Assembly (NCBI GenBank): GCA_943788025.1 | Contig: CALSOR010000001.1 | Coordinates: forward strand, 3,294-67,293 | From: JABAAE01 sp905480545 | Lineage (GTDB): Bacteria; Planctomycetota; Planctomycetia; Pirellulales; Pirellulaceae | DNA: 64,000 nt | Direction of reading: 5' to 3' | Shown here: one piece after another, positions 43,891 through 53,599 of the stretch | How the letters are laid out: the number at the start of each line of letters is the position of its first letter | Numbering within the stretch: position 1 is the first letter of the stretch | Translations under genes and position numbers: made by a program | Notes under the pieces: model-generated | What the model was told of the DNA's origin: nothing | The model's input: the letters and a program-made list of their open reading frames with translations, nothing else | Databases searched by the model: none

Positions 43891-45078
43891 ATGTCTATCG
43901 TAACCTCTGATTCAAATTCGAACACTGATTCTTCCATGGATTGGAGTGTTTATCGCGCGAAAAACTTCCCCGTCGTCAATAAGTGGTCCTACTTTGACCA
44001 TGCTGCGGTGTCACCGCTTCCGACTCCTGCAACCCTCGCGATTCAGAAATGGATGACCGCTGCAACCCAAGAGGGTGATGCCGTTTGGCCGGAATGGGCA
44101 GCCAGAGTTGAAGAAATCCGGAAGACGGCCGCCAACCTCGTCAACGCTCTGCCGACCGAGATCGCTTTTACGCCAAGCACAACGGCCGGAATCAGTTATG
44201 TAGCTGAAGGCTTACATTGGAAAGAAGGTGACAATATCGTCCTTCCGAGCGGCGAATTTCCATCCAACCTTTATCCTTGGATGCATCTAAAGAATTCTGG
44301 CGTCGAGCTTCGGATTGTAGAAACCAGTCCACTCGGGGAAATCGACCTCAATCAAATCTCCGAAGCATGCAACCAAAGGACGCGATTGGTTTCGATGAGC
44401 TGGGTCGGTTACGGTACCGGATATCGAATCGATCCAGCGGCTGCCGCAAAAGTCGCTCACGATAACGGAGCATTATTCTTCTTGGATGCGATTCAAGGCC
44501 TGAGTGTTTTCCCAATGGATGTCAAACACTGCGACATTGATTTCTTTGCTGCCGATGGTCATAAATGGATGATGGGACCGGAAGGCGCCGGGCTGTTCTA
44601 TTGCAAACAGGAACATTTGAATGTTCTCAAGCCCAAAGGAATCGGCTGGAACAGCGTCAAAAACCCCTATGCATTTGGAAACGTCGAATTGGAGTTAAAA
44701 GATTCTGCCAGTCGCTACGAGGGTGGAACCCAAAACATGTGCGGTATCCATGCGTTGGGCGGCAGCCTCGATTTGATCACCGAAACTGGCGTGAACCCGA
44801 CAGCATCACCTATAGGCGAACGAGTCCTATTCCTGACCGATCTATTTTGCGAAAAAATGGACTCGCTTGGCTTTACAACGAAGTGTTCACGTATTGGAAA
44901 CGAACGATCAGGCATTATTGGTTTCACCAAAGAAAACTTTGATCCGAACGAAGCTCGAAATCGTTTACTTGAAAACGGCGTCGTTTCCAGCGTTCGCAAA
45001 GGCTTGCTCCGATTCAGCCCGCACGCCTACAACAACGAAGAGGACATCGACCGAGCGGTTACAACGCTCAAAGCGTGA
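43891..45078 (+). CDS. Class V aminotransferase (cysteine desulfurase/selenocysteine lyase-like fold)
   Basis: 395 residues. PLP-enzyme motifs of fold type I class V are in order: WSYFDHAAVSPLPTPATLAI, EIAFTPSTTAGISYVAEGLH, GDNIVLPSGEFPSNLYPWMH, RLVSMSWVGYGTGYRIDPAA, FFLDAIQGLSVFPMDVKHCD (Asp pairing with the PLP ring nitrogen) and FFAADGHKWMMGPEGAGLFY (Lys Schiff base). The closing region includes RYEGGTQNMCGIHALGGSLD. The sequence looks more like the IPNS/kynureninase-type or isopenicillin-epimerase-like branch than housekeeping IscS/SufS, since no conserved Cys loop near the end is evident. Substrate is unknown. The coaD gene follows after 84 nt. Confidence 0.85.
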   Translation: MSIVTSDSNSNTDSSMDWSVYRAKNFPVVNKWSYFDHAAVSPLPTPATLAIQKWMTAATQEGDAVWPEWAARVEEIRKTAANLVNALPTEIAFTPSTTAGISYVAEGLHWKEGDNIVLPSGEFPSNLYPWMHLKNSGVELRIVETSPLGEIDLNQISEACNQRTRLVSMSWVGYGTGYRIDPAAAAKVAHDNGALFFLDAIQGLSVFPMDVKHCDIDFFAADGHKWMMGPEGAGLFYCKQEHLNVLKPKGIGWNSVKNPYAFGNVELELKDSASRYEGGTQNMCGIHALGGSLDLITETGVNPTASPIGERVLFLTDLFCEKMDSLGFTTKCSRIGNERSGIIGFTKENFDPNEARNRLLENGVVSSVRKGLLRFSPHAYNNEEDIDRAVTTLKA

Positions 45079-45162
45079 TTTACCCTAAATCGAATTCCAA
45101 TCGAAGCGACCAGTATCTTACCGATTTTCCGCTCGCACATTCAATCCGAGAAAGATATCAAC

Positions 45163-45660
45163 ATGACAGGAAAAACCGCTGTCTACACGGGCTCGTTCGA
45201 CCCGATCACCCTTGGGCATTTGAACGTCATTTCGCGGGCATCATCGATCGTCGACAAACTCGTGATCGGGATTGGGATCAATGTTGAAAAGACCGCTTTA
45301 TTCACGCCAGACGAGCGATTGGACCTGGTCAAGTTGGTTACCAAGGGTTTCCCAAACATCGAGGTTCAAACGTTTACCGGCTTGGCCGTAGATTTTGTCA
45401 ATCGATGCAATTCCAGAATCATGATTCGGGGCGTTCGACCACTAACGGATATTGCGGGTGAGTTCACGATGCTGATGGCCAACCGGCAGCTGGATCCCAA
45501 TATTGAGACGTTGTTCTTGATGGCGGACGAAGACTACGCGCACGTCTCCAGTACATTGATCAAGCAAATCACTCCGATCGCCAATGATGAAAAGCTGGGG
45601 CGTTTCGTGCCCAAAGAGATCATTCCGATCCTGCGAAAAAAGTTTGATTCGAAACTGTAG
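45163..45660 (+). CDS. coaD: Phosphopantetheine adenylyltransferase
   Basis: 165 residues, normal for the family. The nucleotidyltransferase motif is VYTGSFDPITLGHLNVISRA (T/HxGH, here TLGH), followed by the substrate region TGLAVDFVNRCNSRIMIRGV and RPLTDIAGEFTMLMANRQLD, and the second ATP motif AHVSSTLIKQITPIA (ISSTxIK type). It transfers AMP from ATP to 4'-phosphopantetheine, the fourth step of coenzyme A synthesis, in the cytoplasm. It is read just behind the aminotransferase gene and converges on the phosphoglucosamine mutase-like gene. Confidence 0.97.
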   Translation: MTGKTAVYTGSFDPITLGHLNVISRASSIVDKLVIGIGINVEKTALFTPDERLDLVKLVTKGFPNIEVQTFTGLAVDFVNRCNSRIMIRGVRPLTDIAGEFTMLMANRQLDPNIETLFLMADEDYAHVSSTLIKQITPIANDEKLGRFVPKEIIPILRKKFDSKL

Positions 45661-45772
45661 ATGAATACCGAATCAAAATCGGGTACCACGGGGAACTGCC
45701 AAAACGTAACAAAATCCACGCAACTCTCATCTAGAGGACTCGAGCCTTCATTACCAACCGACTCCTACTTTG

Positions 45773-47137
45773 TTACACCAAATTCGCGATCATTTCCTTC
45801 GACGTTTCAACCAGCGACATGGCGGCATCAGAAGTTTTGGCTTCTGCGATGACGCGAACGATAGGCTCAGTGTTGCTTGCTCGAATCAGCAACCAAGAGT
45901 CCGTAAAGTCTAGTCGCAGACCGTCCGTTCGGTTTGGTTTTGCGTCTGCAAAGTGTTTTTCTAACAGGTCGAATGCGGTGGGGACTTTCTCCTTATCCAA
46001 TTGAATTTTGTCTTTGACGATTTCGTAGGAAGGAATGGCCGAGGCCAGCGTCGATATCGCCAAATCATTCTTGACCATCGCATCCATCGTCTGGGCCATC
46101 GCAACAAAACTGTCGCGCACGTATCCGACGCGAGGATCAATCGGCCCGCCGTTACCTTCACCACCGTAAATGGCAGCATTGGAAATCATTTCATTCGTCA
46201 CGTTCGCTTCACCAACGGCACTAACGATACAGTTGCAATCGAACTCTTCGGCAATGTCCACCGACATGCGACTGGTAGCACAATTAATCACGACGTTACC
46301 CGTCTTCTCCGATTTTGACAAAGCATGACGCAGCGTGATTGCCAAGGTGTACTCTTCGCCAATGTAATTACCCAGTTCATCAATGATTGCGAGTCTGTCA
46401 GCGTCGGGGTCTTGGCAGAAGACAACATCAGCACCAAAGTCCTTTGCCCTTGCCGCAACTCCTTTGAGGTTCTCGGCAGTCGGTTCCGGAACATGTTCGA
46501 ACTGCCCGTCGGGAGAATCGCCCAAAATTTCAAATTGACAATCGAGTGCCTTAAAAAGCTGTTTGGCGAGCAGGCTGCCTGCACCACGATTACTATCGAG
46601 AACGACTTTTAACTTACGTTTTTTGATTGATTCAACGTCGACCGTGGCTAACACGGACTTCAAATGTGCTGATGTGGTATCGGCAACGGCCGCCCGTGTG
46701 CCGATTTTGCTGTACGGCACAAAAGAAAATTGGTTTTTTTCATAAAGATCAATAACCATCTGCCCTTCGCTGGCAGAGATCACTCGTCCGTCGAGACCAA
46801 ACAACTTCATTCCGTTGTACTCGGGAGGATTGTGGCTGGCGGAGATTTGGATTCCGCCTGAACAATTCAGTTCCCGAACAAGCACGCCAACCGTCGGGGT
46901 TGCGCAAACGTCTGCGTAAAGCACGTTAAATCCAGCCGACATCAACGCCGCTGCGATCGCATCGGCAAACATCGGCCCGGTTTCTCGCCCATCTCGACCA
47001 ATTAATACGGCACCAGTTCGGTTGTCCGAGTCCAGACTTTCGGCGAATGCCAGTGCATAGCGGCTTGCAAGAATCGGATCGAGACTTTCACCTACGATTC
47101 CCCGAAGGCCAGAAACACTGATAATGGGTTTTGACAT
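45773..47137 (-). CDS. glmM: Phosphoglucosamine mutase-like phosphohexomutase
   Basis: 454 residues, intact. The four phosphohexomutase regions are visible: VSGLRGIVGESLDPILASRY at the N-terminus, the catalytic serine in GGIQISASHNPPEYNGMK, the metal-binding loop VVFCQDPDADRLAIIDELGN, the sugar-binding loop AIYGGEGNGGPIDPRVGY, and the phosphate-binding end LLIRASNTEPIVRVIAEA. The opening and the IGRDGRETG block favour GlmM (glucosamine-6-P to glucosamine-1-P, toward UDP-GlcNAc), though phosphomannomutase activity is possible. It is transcribed divergently from a second phosphohexomutase gene with 200 nt between them. Confidence 0.85.
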   Translation of the reverse strand: MSKPIISVSGLRGIVGESLDPILASRYALAFAESLDSDNRTGAVLIGRDGRETGPMFADAIAAALMSAGFNVLYADVCATPTVGVLVRELNCSGGIQISASHNPPEYNGMKLFGLDGRVISASEGQMVIDLYEKNQFSFVPYSKIGTRAAVADTTSAHLKSVLATVDVESIKKRKLKVVLDSNRGAGSLLAKQLFKALDCQFEILGDSPDGQFEHVPEPTAENLKGVAARAKDFGADVVFCQDPDADRLAIIDELGNYIGEEYTLAITLRHALSKSEKTGNVVINCATSRMSVDIAEEFDCNCIVSAVGEANVTNEMISNAAIYGGEGNGGPIDPRVGYVRDSFVAMAQTMDAMVKNDLAISTLASAIPSYEIVKDKIQLDKEKVPTAFDLLEKHFADAKPNRTDGLRLDFTDSWLLIRASNTEPIVRVIAEAKTSDAAMSLVETSKEMIANLV

Positions 47138-47201
47138 ATTCGATTAACTCGTCTATTTTTCAGACTTTTAGTGGTGTGTAAAATTTCGGCGACATCGTTG
47201 T

Positions 47202-47265
47202 GGGGCCGCATTTGAGTGGGGCCGCATTTGAGTGGGGCCACATTTGAGTGGGGCCACATTCGAGC
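47202..47265 (+). repeat. Tandem repeat, 16-bp unit x4, between two mutase genes
   Basis: Four head-to-tail copies of GGGGCCGCATTTGAGT; the third and fourth carry GCCAC in place of GCCGC and the last has two more changes. It lies in the divergent intergenic region between the two phosphohexomutase genes, where both promoters should be. Confidence 0.88.
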
Positions 47266-47337
47266 CTTCGGCTGCCGGAAGTGAACTCTTTCAAGCCATC
47301 AATCTTAATCGCAATCCGTTACAAATAAACATAGATC

Positions 47338-49170
47338 ATGACAACCGAGAACCTTGCAAAAAATTTAATGGATCAAATTGATGGTGCCCTTAACGACGGC
47401 AAATTGACCCAATCGGCCGCTGAAAACATTAAAATCTGGTTGACCGAGCCTCGATATCGTGACTACGTCCAGCAAATTAACGACCATATTCGTGATGAAA
47501 AATGGCAAGAGCTAGATAATGTTTTCTGGACAATCATTCCGTTTGGAACGGGTGGCCGTCGTGGACGGATGCACCCGATCGGATGCAATGCGATTAACGA
47601 TCGCACAGTGGGAGAAAGCGCCCAAGGGTTGGCCTCCTATGTCCTGCAACATCGTTCGGAAAATCCGAATGAAAAAGAACTGAGTTGCGCGATTGCTTAT
47701 GACACTCGCCATAATTCGAGACATTTTGCCGAATTGTGCGCGTCGATTATGGTCGCCAACGGATTTAAAGTTTACTTTTTGGACGACTATCGCAGCACAC
47801 CCGAACTCTCATTTCTCGTTCGCTACAAAAATTGTGACTGCGGCATTATGGTGACCGCCAGCCATAACCCTCCCAGCGATAATGCCGTAAAGGTGTATTG
47901 GTCGACAGGTGGGCAACTGGTACCGCCCCACGATGGCAACTGTATCTCGGAAGTGGAAAAAGTTGACGAGATCAAAAACGTGGTATTCGCAGATGCGCTT
48001 TCGCAGGAGCAAGTCGTCTTTTGCCGTGAAGAGGTCGACCAAGCGTTTTTGGAGAAACACCTGGAACAGGTCACTGCTGGGCCGCGTGACTTGAAGGTCA
48101 TTTACTCGCCCGCTGCATGGCGTTGGGGAATTCAATGTTTTGAGTTTATTGAACGCCTCCGGATTCGATGACGTCGAAGTCTTCGAACCGCATCGTAAAC
48201 CAGACGGTGATTTCCCAAATGTTCCGGGGCATGTTTCCAATCCAGAGAATAAAGTGGTTTTTGATTGCAATCATCGAACGCGGCAAGGAAACGAATGCTG
48301 ATCTTATTATGGCCACCGATCCAGATTGTGATCGGCTGGGTGTTGCCGCACCGCTGACCTCCTCTGACGACTCCGAGTGGGCAACTTTTACCGGCAACCA
48401 AATCGGCGTCATGTTGACCGATTACACTTTGGGCCGTCTGAAAGAGAGTGGCAAACTGACGCCCGAACATTATGTGATCACAACGTTGGTCACGACAGGA
48501 ATGATTGGTCAAGTTTGCAAGTCTTACGGCGTACAATGCCAAAACAACAACCTTGTTGGCTTCAAATGGATTGGCGACCTGATGGACAAACTGGGCCCCG
48601 ACAAATTTGTTTTCGGAACAGAGGAGTCGCACGGGTATCTGGTCGGTCAGTATTGCCGCGACAAAAGACGGTGCGATCGCGTGCATGTTGATGTCGGAAT
48701 TGGCCGCATTGGTAAAATCAAAAGGCCAATCGTTGCACGAATATTTGGATGCGTTGTATGAGAAGCTTGGCTATCATTCAGAAAATTTAATGACGATCCA
48801 AATGGAAGGCTCCGATGGCATGAAGCGAATGAACGCTTTAATGGCGGCTTTGCGGGAGAACCCACCAGAAGAACTGGGTGGTATTCGCGTCCATCAAGTC
48901 CGAGATTACGACAAATTGACTTGCAAAGAAATTGGCGTCGCAGTCAAACCACTGGATGGCCCAAAAGGAAATATGATTTTCCTCGATCTAAAGGAAAAGG
49001 GTAATTACGTGGCCGTCCGACCGTCGGGGACAGAGCCGAAAGTCAAATTCTACATGTTTACTCGCCTGAATCCTGGCGGCACCGGAAAGCTGGGGGGAAT
49101 CAAGCACTTGGCAACGGATCGCCTGAAGTCCTTTGAAAAGGATTTAAAGGCCTTTGCGGAAAAAATCTAA
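47338..49170 (+). CDS. Phosphoglucomutase/phosphomannomutase, three frameshifts in this assembly
   Basis: The locus reads as a single alpha-D-phosphohexomutase of about 610 residues if three extra bases are removed. The N-terminal part has TIIPFGTGGRRGRMHPIGCN and the catalytic-serine loop DCGIMVTASHNPPSDNAVKV. Then come LHGVGEFNVLSLLNASGFDD, the metal loop ADLIMATDPDCDRLGVAAPL, the sugar loop KFVFGTEESHGYLVGQY and the phosphate site YVAVRPSGTEPKVKFYMFT. The shifts lie near 48111 (extra base after CCC), 48265 (extra T) and 48663-48666 (AAAA for AAA). Every functional motif is preserved, so assembly error is likelier than decay. It interconverts glucose- or mannose-1-P and -6-P. Confidence 0.85.
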
Positions 49171-49219
49171 AGCCTGATGTCGAGCAATTCTTCCGATTTA
49201 AGGCTGATGAATCCAAATT

Positions 49220-50198
49220 ATGATTGCCGCGTTTAACGCCGTATTGCCGGTTTTTCTACTGATGGTTCTGGGCTTTTTCCTATTCCATATTCGATTGATG
49301 ACGGGTGAATTTGCGGCCCATTTGAATCGCTTGGTCTATTGGATCGGATTGCCCAGTCTACTGTTTCGTGAGATCGCCACCCAAACGCTGGATTGGGGTT
49401 CGGTCTCGAATATCTTACTTGCTTTTTTTCTCGCGCTTTCTGGCACGATTCTGATCGCCTACGCAATTTCGTTCTTTCAAAAGATGGATGAGTCGACGAC
49501 CGGTTCCTTTGTCCAAGCCGCCCTATCGTGGAAACCTTGGGTTTATCGGGTTGCCCATCGTTTTGTACTCAGCAACCCAAGCCACCCAAGAACGGATGCA
49601 ATCGCTCGCTGCGCTTGCAATGGGTCCTGCCGCGATCGCATTTAACCTGATCGCAGTAACGGTCCTCCTGCGACATCAACCCAAAACCGAATCCAAAACG
49701 CCCAGTTTGCTGTTTTCAATGCTGACCAATCCACTAATTATTTCCGGATTCCTTGGCATCGCCGTGGCCACTTTAAAGATAAAATTGCCGTCGTTTCTGG
49801 ATCGATCCTTTGACGAGTTGAGCAAAATGGCGGTGCCGGCAGCATTGCTTGGTCTGGGTGCCTCGTTTGCCTCTTTCGGATTCGAAAGTCTCAACTCTAG
49901 AAACTTGATCCGAAACACTTTGGTCTGCGCGGTCCTAAAAGGACTGATTTCACCACTTCTCGGTTTACTTTCAGCGATTCTTCTAGGCTTAGATGCGTTA
50001 GAAGCCAGAATCGCGATCGTTTACCTTGCAACTCCTACAGCGATCGCGTCCTTCGTTTTGGCCGGGCAATTTGGTAGCAACGAAAAACTTGCGGCAACTT
50101 CGATTATCGTGTCGACTTTCGTTTCAATCGTGTCTTTACCACTTGGACTGTGGGTGACAGGCGATGACGTCTGGCAATGGCTATGCCAAGTGATTTAG
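49220..50198 (+). CDS. AEC-family (auxin-efflux-carrier-like) transporter, one frameshift
   Basis: Removing one C from the CCC at 49521-49523 joins two frames into one protein of about 325 residues. It has about ten hydrophobic helices in the AEC arrangement: AAFNAVLPVFLLMVLGFFLF, HLNRLVYWIGLPSLLFREIA, ILLAFFLALSGTILIAYAIS, then YRGNLGFIGLPIVLYS (typical AEC motif), AIAFNLIAVTVLL, NPLIISGFLGIAVATLKIKL, AVPAALLGLGASFASFGFES and FVLAGQFGSNEKLAATSIIV. Members export small organic anions across the inner membrane; the substrate is unknown. It begins 49 nt after the phosphoglucomutase gene. Confidence 0.88.
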
Positions 50199-50227
50199 AC
50201 CAGGGTCCCGGCAACGGAGAGGTTGAG

Positions 50228-50312
50228 CTCTTTCAAATACGACCCTCTTTCAAATACGACCCTCTTTCAAATACGACCCTCTTTCAAATACGAGACTCTT
50301 TTAAATACGGAG
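50228..50312 (+). repeat. Tandem repeat, 17-bp unit x5, after the AEC gene
   Basis: Five adjacent copies of CTCTTTCAAATACGACC, the last two diverging in the final bases. It begins 30 nt after the AEC stop codon. The remaining sequence to 50676 shows no supported gene. Confidence 0.9.
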
Positions 50313-50676
50313 CTCTGAGAATTATGGAGCCCTTCAAAATAAACGTGCCTAGAGTTTTGGTTCAAACTCCCTCTCCGAAATCTGGTGATCCTAACTTGGC
50401 AAACGTATTGAGCAATTCGACATTTGACGATTCAAAGTCGATTATCGCTGATCGATATGACCATTTTGCGTTTTAACGAAAGCCTCGGGGCGGCGATCTG
50501 AATTGTCCTTGACGAGCAAACGAGCCACACGTCATTACCGAGCTTTCGCATTAACATTTCGCGAGAAGAGTAAAGCGAAATACTCTTTCTACAAACCCGA
50601 AACGTCAACATTTTTTTTTCGCGTGAATTTTTTATTTTGATTCCGTGAACTCTGAAAACACACCCCAAACAATGTT

Positions 50677-50692
50677 TGGCACGCATCTTGCA
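50677..50692 (+). promoter_or_regulatory. Sigma-54 (RpoN) promoter of hsp20
   Basis: TGGCACGCATCTTGCA matches the -24/-12 consensus TGGCACG-N4-TTGCA at every fixed position, with ten bases between GG and GC. Transcription should start near 50703 and give a leader of about 88 nt to the hsp20 ATG at 50791. Confidence 0.85.
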
Positions 50693-50790
50693 TTAATGAG
50701 TTCTCAGTTGTGGGCCACGACTGACATTTATTCAGGCTTCGGAAAAACCGGGGCGTTACAAGATTGCAAATCCAATTGGGAGAATTTTCA

Positions 50791-51232
50791 ATGTCAAATA
50801 CACAACAAAACGCATGTCATTCCAGGAATCGAGTCCGAGGACTTTTTGGGGACGTGGAGAGCGTTTTTTAACCAGTTCTTTGATCACTCAGAAAAAGCAG
50901 CCTTCCGGCCGCATTGGGATATTGTCGAAAAGCCCGACGGGTTCGGCGTCACGATAGAACTTCCCGGCGTTTCGCCCGGTGATGTCAATGTTGAGGTCGA
51001 AGAGGGGATCCTTACAATTTCTGGTGAAAAGAAAGTTGATCGCAGCGGCGAAAACCAGACGGTACACTCCTTCGAAAGACACTCTGGTGAGTTCAAACGA
51101 TCTGTCGAGTTTTCAACACCTGTGGATCTGGACAATATCGAGGCATCATTCAACAACGGACTGCTATGGGTATCGATTCCTAAATCAGAAAAAGTGGTCC
51201 CACGAAAAATAGAAGTCAAAATTGGCGAGTGA
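50791..51232 (+). CDS. Small heat-shock protein Hsp20 (alpha-crystallin family), one frameshift
   Basis: The true start is ATG 50791, preceded by GGGAGAATTTTC. Its frame stops after 26 codons at a T6 run (50864-50869); with five T it continues SVFNQFFDHSEKAAFRPHWD into the long open frame. The alpha-crystallin domain follows: WDIVEKPDGFGVTIELPGVS, GDVNVEVEEGILTISGEKKV, GEFKRSVEFSTPVDLDNIEA, the conserved FNNGLLWVSIPKSE, ending with VVPRKIEVKIGE. The long frame starting at 50645 cannot be the gene, because it would begin upstream of the promoter. Hsp20 proteins are ATP-independent holdases forming oligomers in the cytoplasm. Control by sigma-54 implies an enhancer-binding activator. Confidence 0.88.
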
Positions 51233-51302
51233 CCGGTTTGGCCTTGAGCCACGCAATCCCAAAAACCTCTCTTAGTTCTTCCAGTGACTTCTGGAATTTC
51301 AA

Positions 51303-51335
51303 AAACGGATCGGTGCTGAGTGCCGATCCGTTTCC
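51303..51335 (+). terminator. Probable terminator of hsp20
   Basis: Perfect 11-bp inverted repeat AAACGGATCGG / CCGATCCGTTT with a 9-base loop, 70 nt after the hsp20 stop. The T tract is short, but the A-tract on the other side makes a bidirectional terminator possible. The rest of 51233-51601 holds no gene that I can see. Confidence 0.75.
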
Positions 51336-51601
51336 TAATGAACGCAGTGCGAGACTCAAAGGTCGTGTTATCGATTTTACTCGACCGCCAAAATCGGTAC
51401 TTTCTTCCGTTGGCGTTTCTTAACGATCCGTTCTCAATCAAATCCAACCCTGCGGATTGTCGCCTCGCTAACGGCTACCCGCGAATTGAAGTGCGATAGG
51501 ATTTTCATTGCCATGTGAATTCAGATCATTTTGCCAACAATGTTGGCGGCCATCAAATAAAAACAAATCACGTTCATCTCCTACATTCTGACCCGCATTT
51601 T

Positions 51602-52741
51602 TTAAGCCTGACGTAACGCTGGAACAATCAACGTTCGGGCGGCGTGCATGGCAGGAGCAATCCCCGCAAATGTGCCAGCAATGGTTGCAACAAGCAAGCC
51701 TTCCCCGGCAAGTCGAAATGATGGCGTGAAAGCAATCGTGACGGCTTCAGCTCCGACGGAAAGGCTGCTCAACTTAAGCACTATCATTGCCGCGACAACG
51801 CCAATACTCCCGCCTGTAAAACTCAGCAAGACACTTTCCATCATCACGATTCGAAACACGCGCTGTCCTGAAAATCCAATCGTTTGCAGAACGGCGTGTT
51901 CCTTGATCCGGTCTTGAACGGACATCACAGTTGTCGTTGCAACCAGTGCCAAAACAAGACCAACGCATGCATAACCAAGATAATGAGCCAAACCAATGAT
52001 TTGCGTCAGATCCCCCAGACTTTTAGCCTGAAATACGCCCTTAGGTCGAGTGTCGGTTTCGACAGGCCCACCCTGAAACGTTTCGTCGATCTCTCGACAT
52101 TTCGCATCTTGATCAATTCCTTTGTTCAACAAGATCTCCATTTGCGTAACCGTCCCAACGAGATCCATTCCTTTGCTTCGCTGAAGAAAATCGAGGTGCG
52201 AGTAGATGTAGTTTTCTTCCGCCGGATCATCGCTGGTAAAAATCCCCGCGACATCGACGCTTAAGGCGCCGATCGAAAACTTGTCGCCGACTTTAATCGC
52301 TCGTCGATTCGCGACTGCTCGACCTACCATAGCTGCGTCTTGATGCATTTCAAACTCTTTCCAGTCACCTGAAACAAGCTTAAAGTCTCTTGATGTGCGA
52401 AGCTTCTCCGGAGGGACACCGTAAAACACAACTACATCGAGACTCGCGCGGCAATTATTGGTAAACACCTGAATCGGAATCACATCTTTGACGCCCTCAA
52501 GGCGACGAATCTGCTGATCATAGTCTTGTGGTAAATGGCTTGTTGCCGGGCAAAACTTACTGGCCTGAAAAACAACCAGCGAACCGTTTGCTTCCTGCCG
52601 TCGCTGCAAGTCATTCATGCCTTCCTGCACCGCACCAACAAAGCAAAAAACAAACAACGCGACTGCTGATCCACTTACTGTCAGCAGGGTACGTGATCGA
52701 TGTCGCCAAAGAGTTTTAAGAATATAAGGAACGAATTTCAT
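51602..52741 (-). CDS. ABC exporter permease, FtsX/MacB type (second permease)
   Basis: 379 residues, intact. An N-terminal membrane helix (SRTLLTVSGSAVALFVFCFV) precedes a periplasmic MacB-like core domain of about 220 residues (VIPIQVFTNNCRASLDVVVF, AMVGRAVANRRAIKVGDKFS). Three C-terminal FtsX helices follow (YACVGLVLALVATTTVMSVQ, VLLSFTGGSIGVVAAMIVLK, GLLVATIAGTFAGIAPAMHA) with the coupling segment RIKEHAVLQTIGFSGQRVFR. Such permeases do not make pores; they transmit ATPase strokes to the periplasm and pair with HlyD/TolC parts. It is the last gene of the exporter operon and lies 63 nt after the ATPase gene. Confidence 0.92.
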   Translation of the reverse strand: MKFVPYILKTLWRHRSRTLLTVSGSAVALFVFCFVGAVQEGMNDLQRRQEANGSLVVFQASKFCPATSHLPQDYDQQIRRLEGVKDVIPIQVFTNNCRASLDVVVFYGVPPEKLRTSRDFKLVSGDWKEFEMHQDAAMVGRAVANRRAIKVGDKFSIGALSVDVAGIFTSDDPAEENYIYSHLDFLQRSKGMDLVGTVTQMEILLNKGIDQDAKCREIDETFQGGPVETDTRPKGVFQAKSLGDLTQIIGLAHYLGYACVGLVLALVATTTVMSVQDRIKEHAVLQTIGFSGQRVFRIVMMESVLLSFTGGSIGVVAAMIVLKLSSLSVGAEAVTIAFTPSFRLAGEGLLVATIAGTFAGIAPAMHAARTLIVPALRQA

Positions 52742-52804
52742 AGTAAGATTTATAACTGTCGACGGGTGGTCAGAATTAGAACAGGTTTGGACATGCGCCC
52801 AAGG

Positions 52805-53515
52805 TCAACCACTCGTATCTCCTACCATTCCGCGCTCGCCCTTCTCTTCTATCAGCTTTCCATAATTAAGCCTAAACCTTTTGTCAGCAATTTTGGCAGC
52901 GTCGACGTCGTGCGTGACCATTAAGAGTGTAACGCCCAGCTGCTCTTTTAAACGCTTAAGCAAGTCCAAAATCTGACCAGACGTATCCGGATCAAGATCG
53001 CCCGTTGGTTCGTCAGCGACGACAACTTTGGGATGGGTCACAATTGCCCTCGCGATTCCGACTCGTTGTTCCTGACCACCCGACAACTGACGCGGGTAGT
53101 GATCGGATCGGTCGAGGAGATCAACGGCATCCATCGCGATCTCAACTCGTTTCCGCCGTTCGTTGCGAGACATCGGCAAAAGCAACAAGGGCAGTTCAAC
53201 GTTCTCATACGCGGTTAGAACGGGAACAAGGTTATGTGTTTGAAAAATATAGCCCATGTTTGCCGCCCGCCAATTCGCCAGCCTCGAACGTGACATACGA
53301 GTAATGTCAATTCCGTCAATCACAATGTTTCCGCTATCCGGCGTGTCGATACTTGCGACCAAATTTAGCAGAGTCGATTTCCCCGTGCCACTTGATCCCA
53401 TCAGCGAAATGAACTCACCCTCTTCGATGTTTAGCGACACGGCATCCAGTGGCGTGATGGTCTCGTCACCCTTGTGATATCGTTTCGTTACGTTTTTGAT
53501 TTCGATCAGTGACAT
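52805..53515 (-). CDS. ABC exporter ATPase, MacB/LolD type
   Basis: 236 residues. Walker A is MGSSGTGKSTLLNLVASI, the signature is LSGGQEQRVGIARAIVTH, Walker B is KVVVADEPTGDLDPDTSGQI, and the switch histidine is LLMVTHDVDAAKIAD. The length and the sequence GYIFQTHNLVPVLTAYENVE place it in the MacB/LolD/Lol-type group, which works with FtsX-type permeases. It energises the exporter from the cytoplasmic side and probably serves both permeases of the operon. The start is the ATG at 53515. Confidence 0.96.
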   Translation of the reverse strand: MSLIEIKNVTKRYHKGDETITPLDAVSLNIEEGEFISLMGSSGTGKSTLLNLVASIDTPDSGNIVIDGIDITRMSRSRLANWRAANMGYIFQTHNLVPVLTAYENVELPLLLLPMSRNERRKRVEIAMDAVDLLDRSDHYPRQLSGGQEQRVGIARAIVTHPKVVVADEPTGDLDPDTSGQILDLLKRLKEQLGVTLLMVTHDVDAAKIADKRFRLNYGKLIEEKGERGMVGDTSG

Positions 53516-53599
53516 GATGCGTTCTTAAAACCAGAATTAGACAAATAAAACGAAAATGATTCGTTGGGTAACAAACGATACAGCGACTAAGAGAAAAAC

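Noticed and set aside
25888..50312. Tandem arrays as CRISPR
   Set aside because: Units are 15-23 bp, adjacent without spacers, and no cas gene is present.
50645..51232. Hsp20 read from the GTG at 50645
   Set aside because: This start lies upstream of the sigma-54 promoter, and the ATG at 50791 has a good ribosome site and joins the domain after one T is removed.
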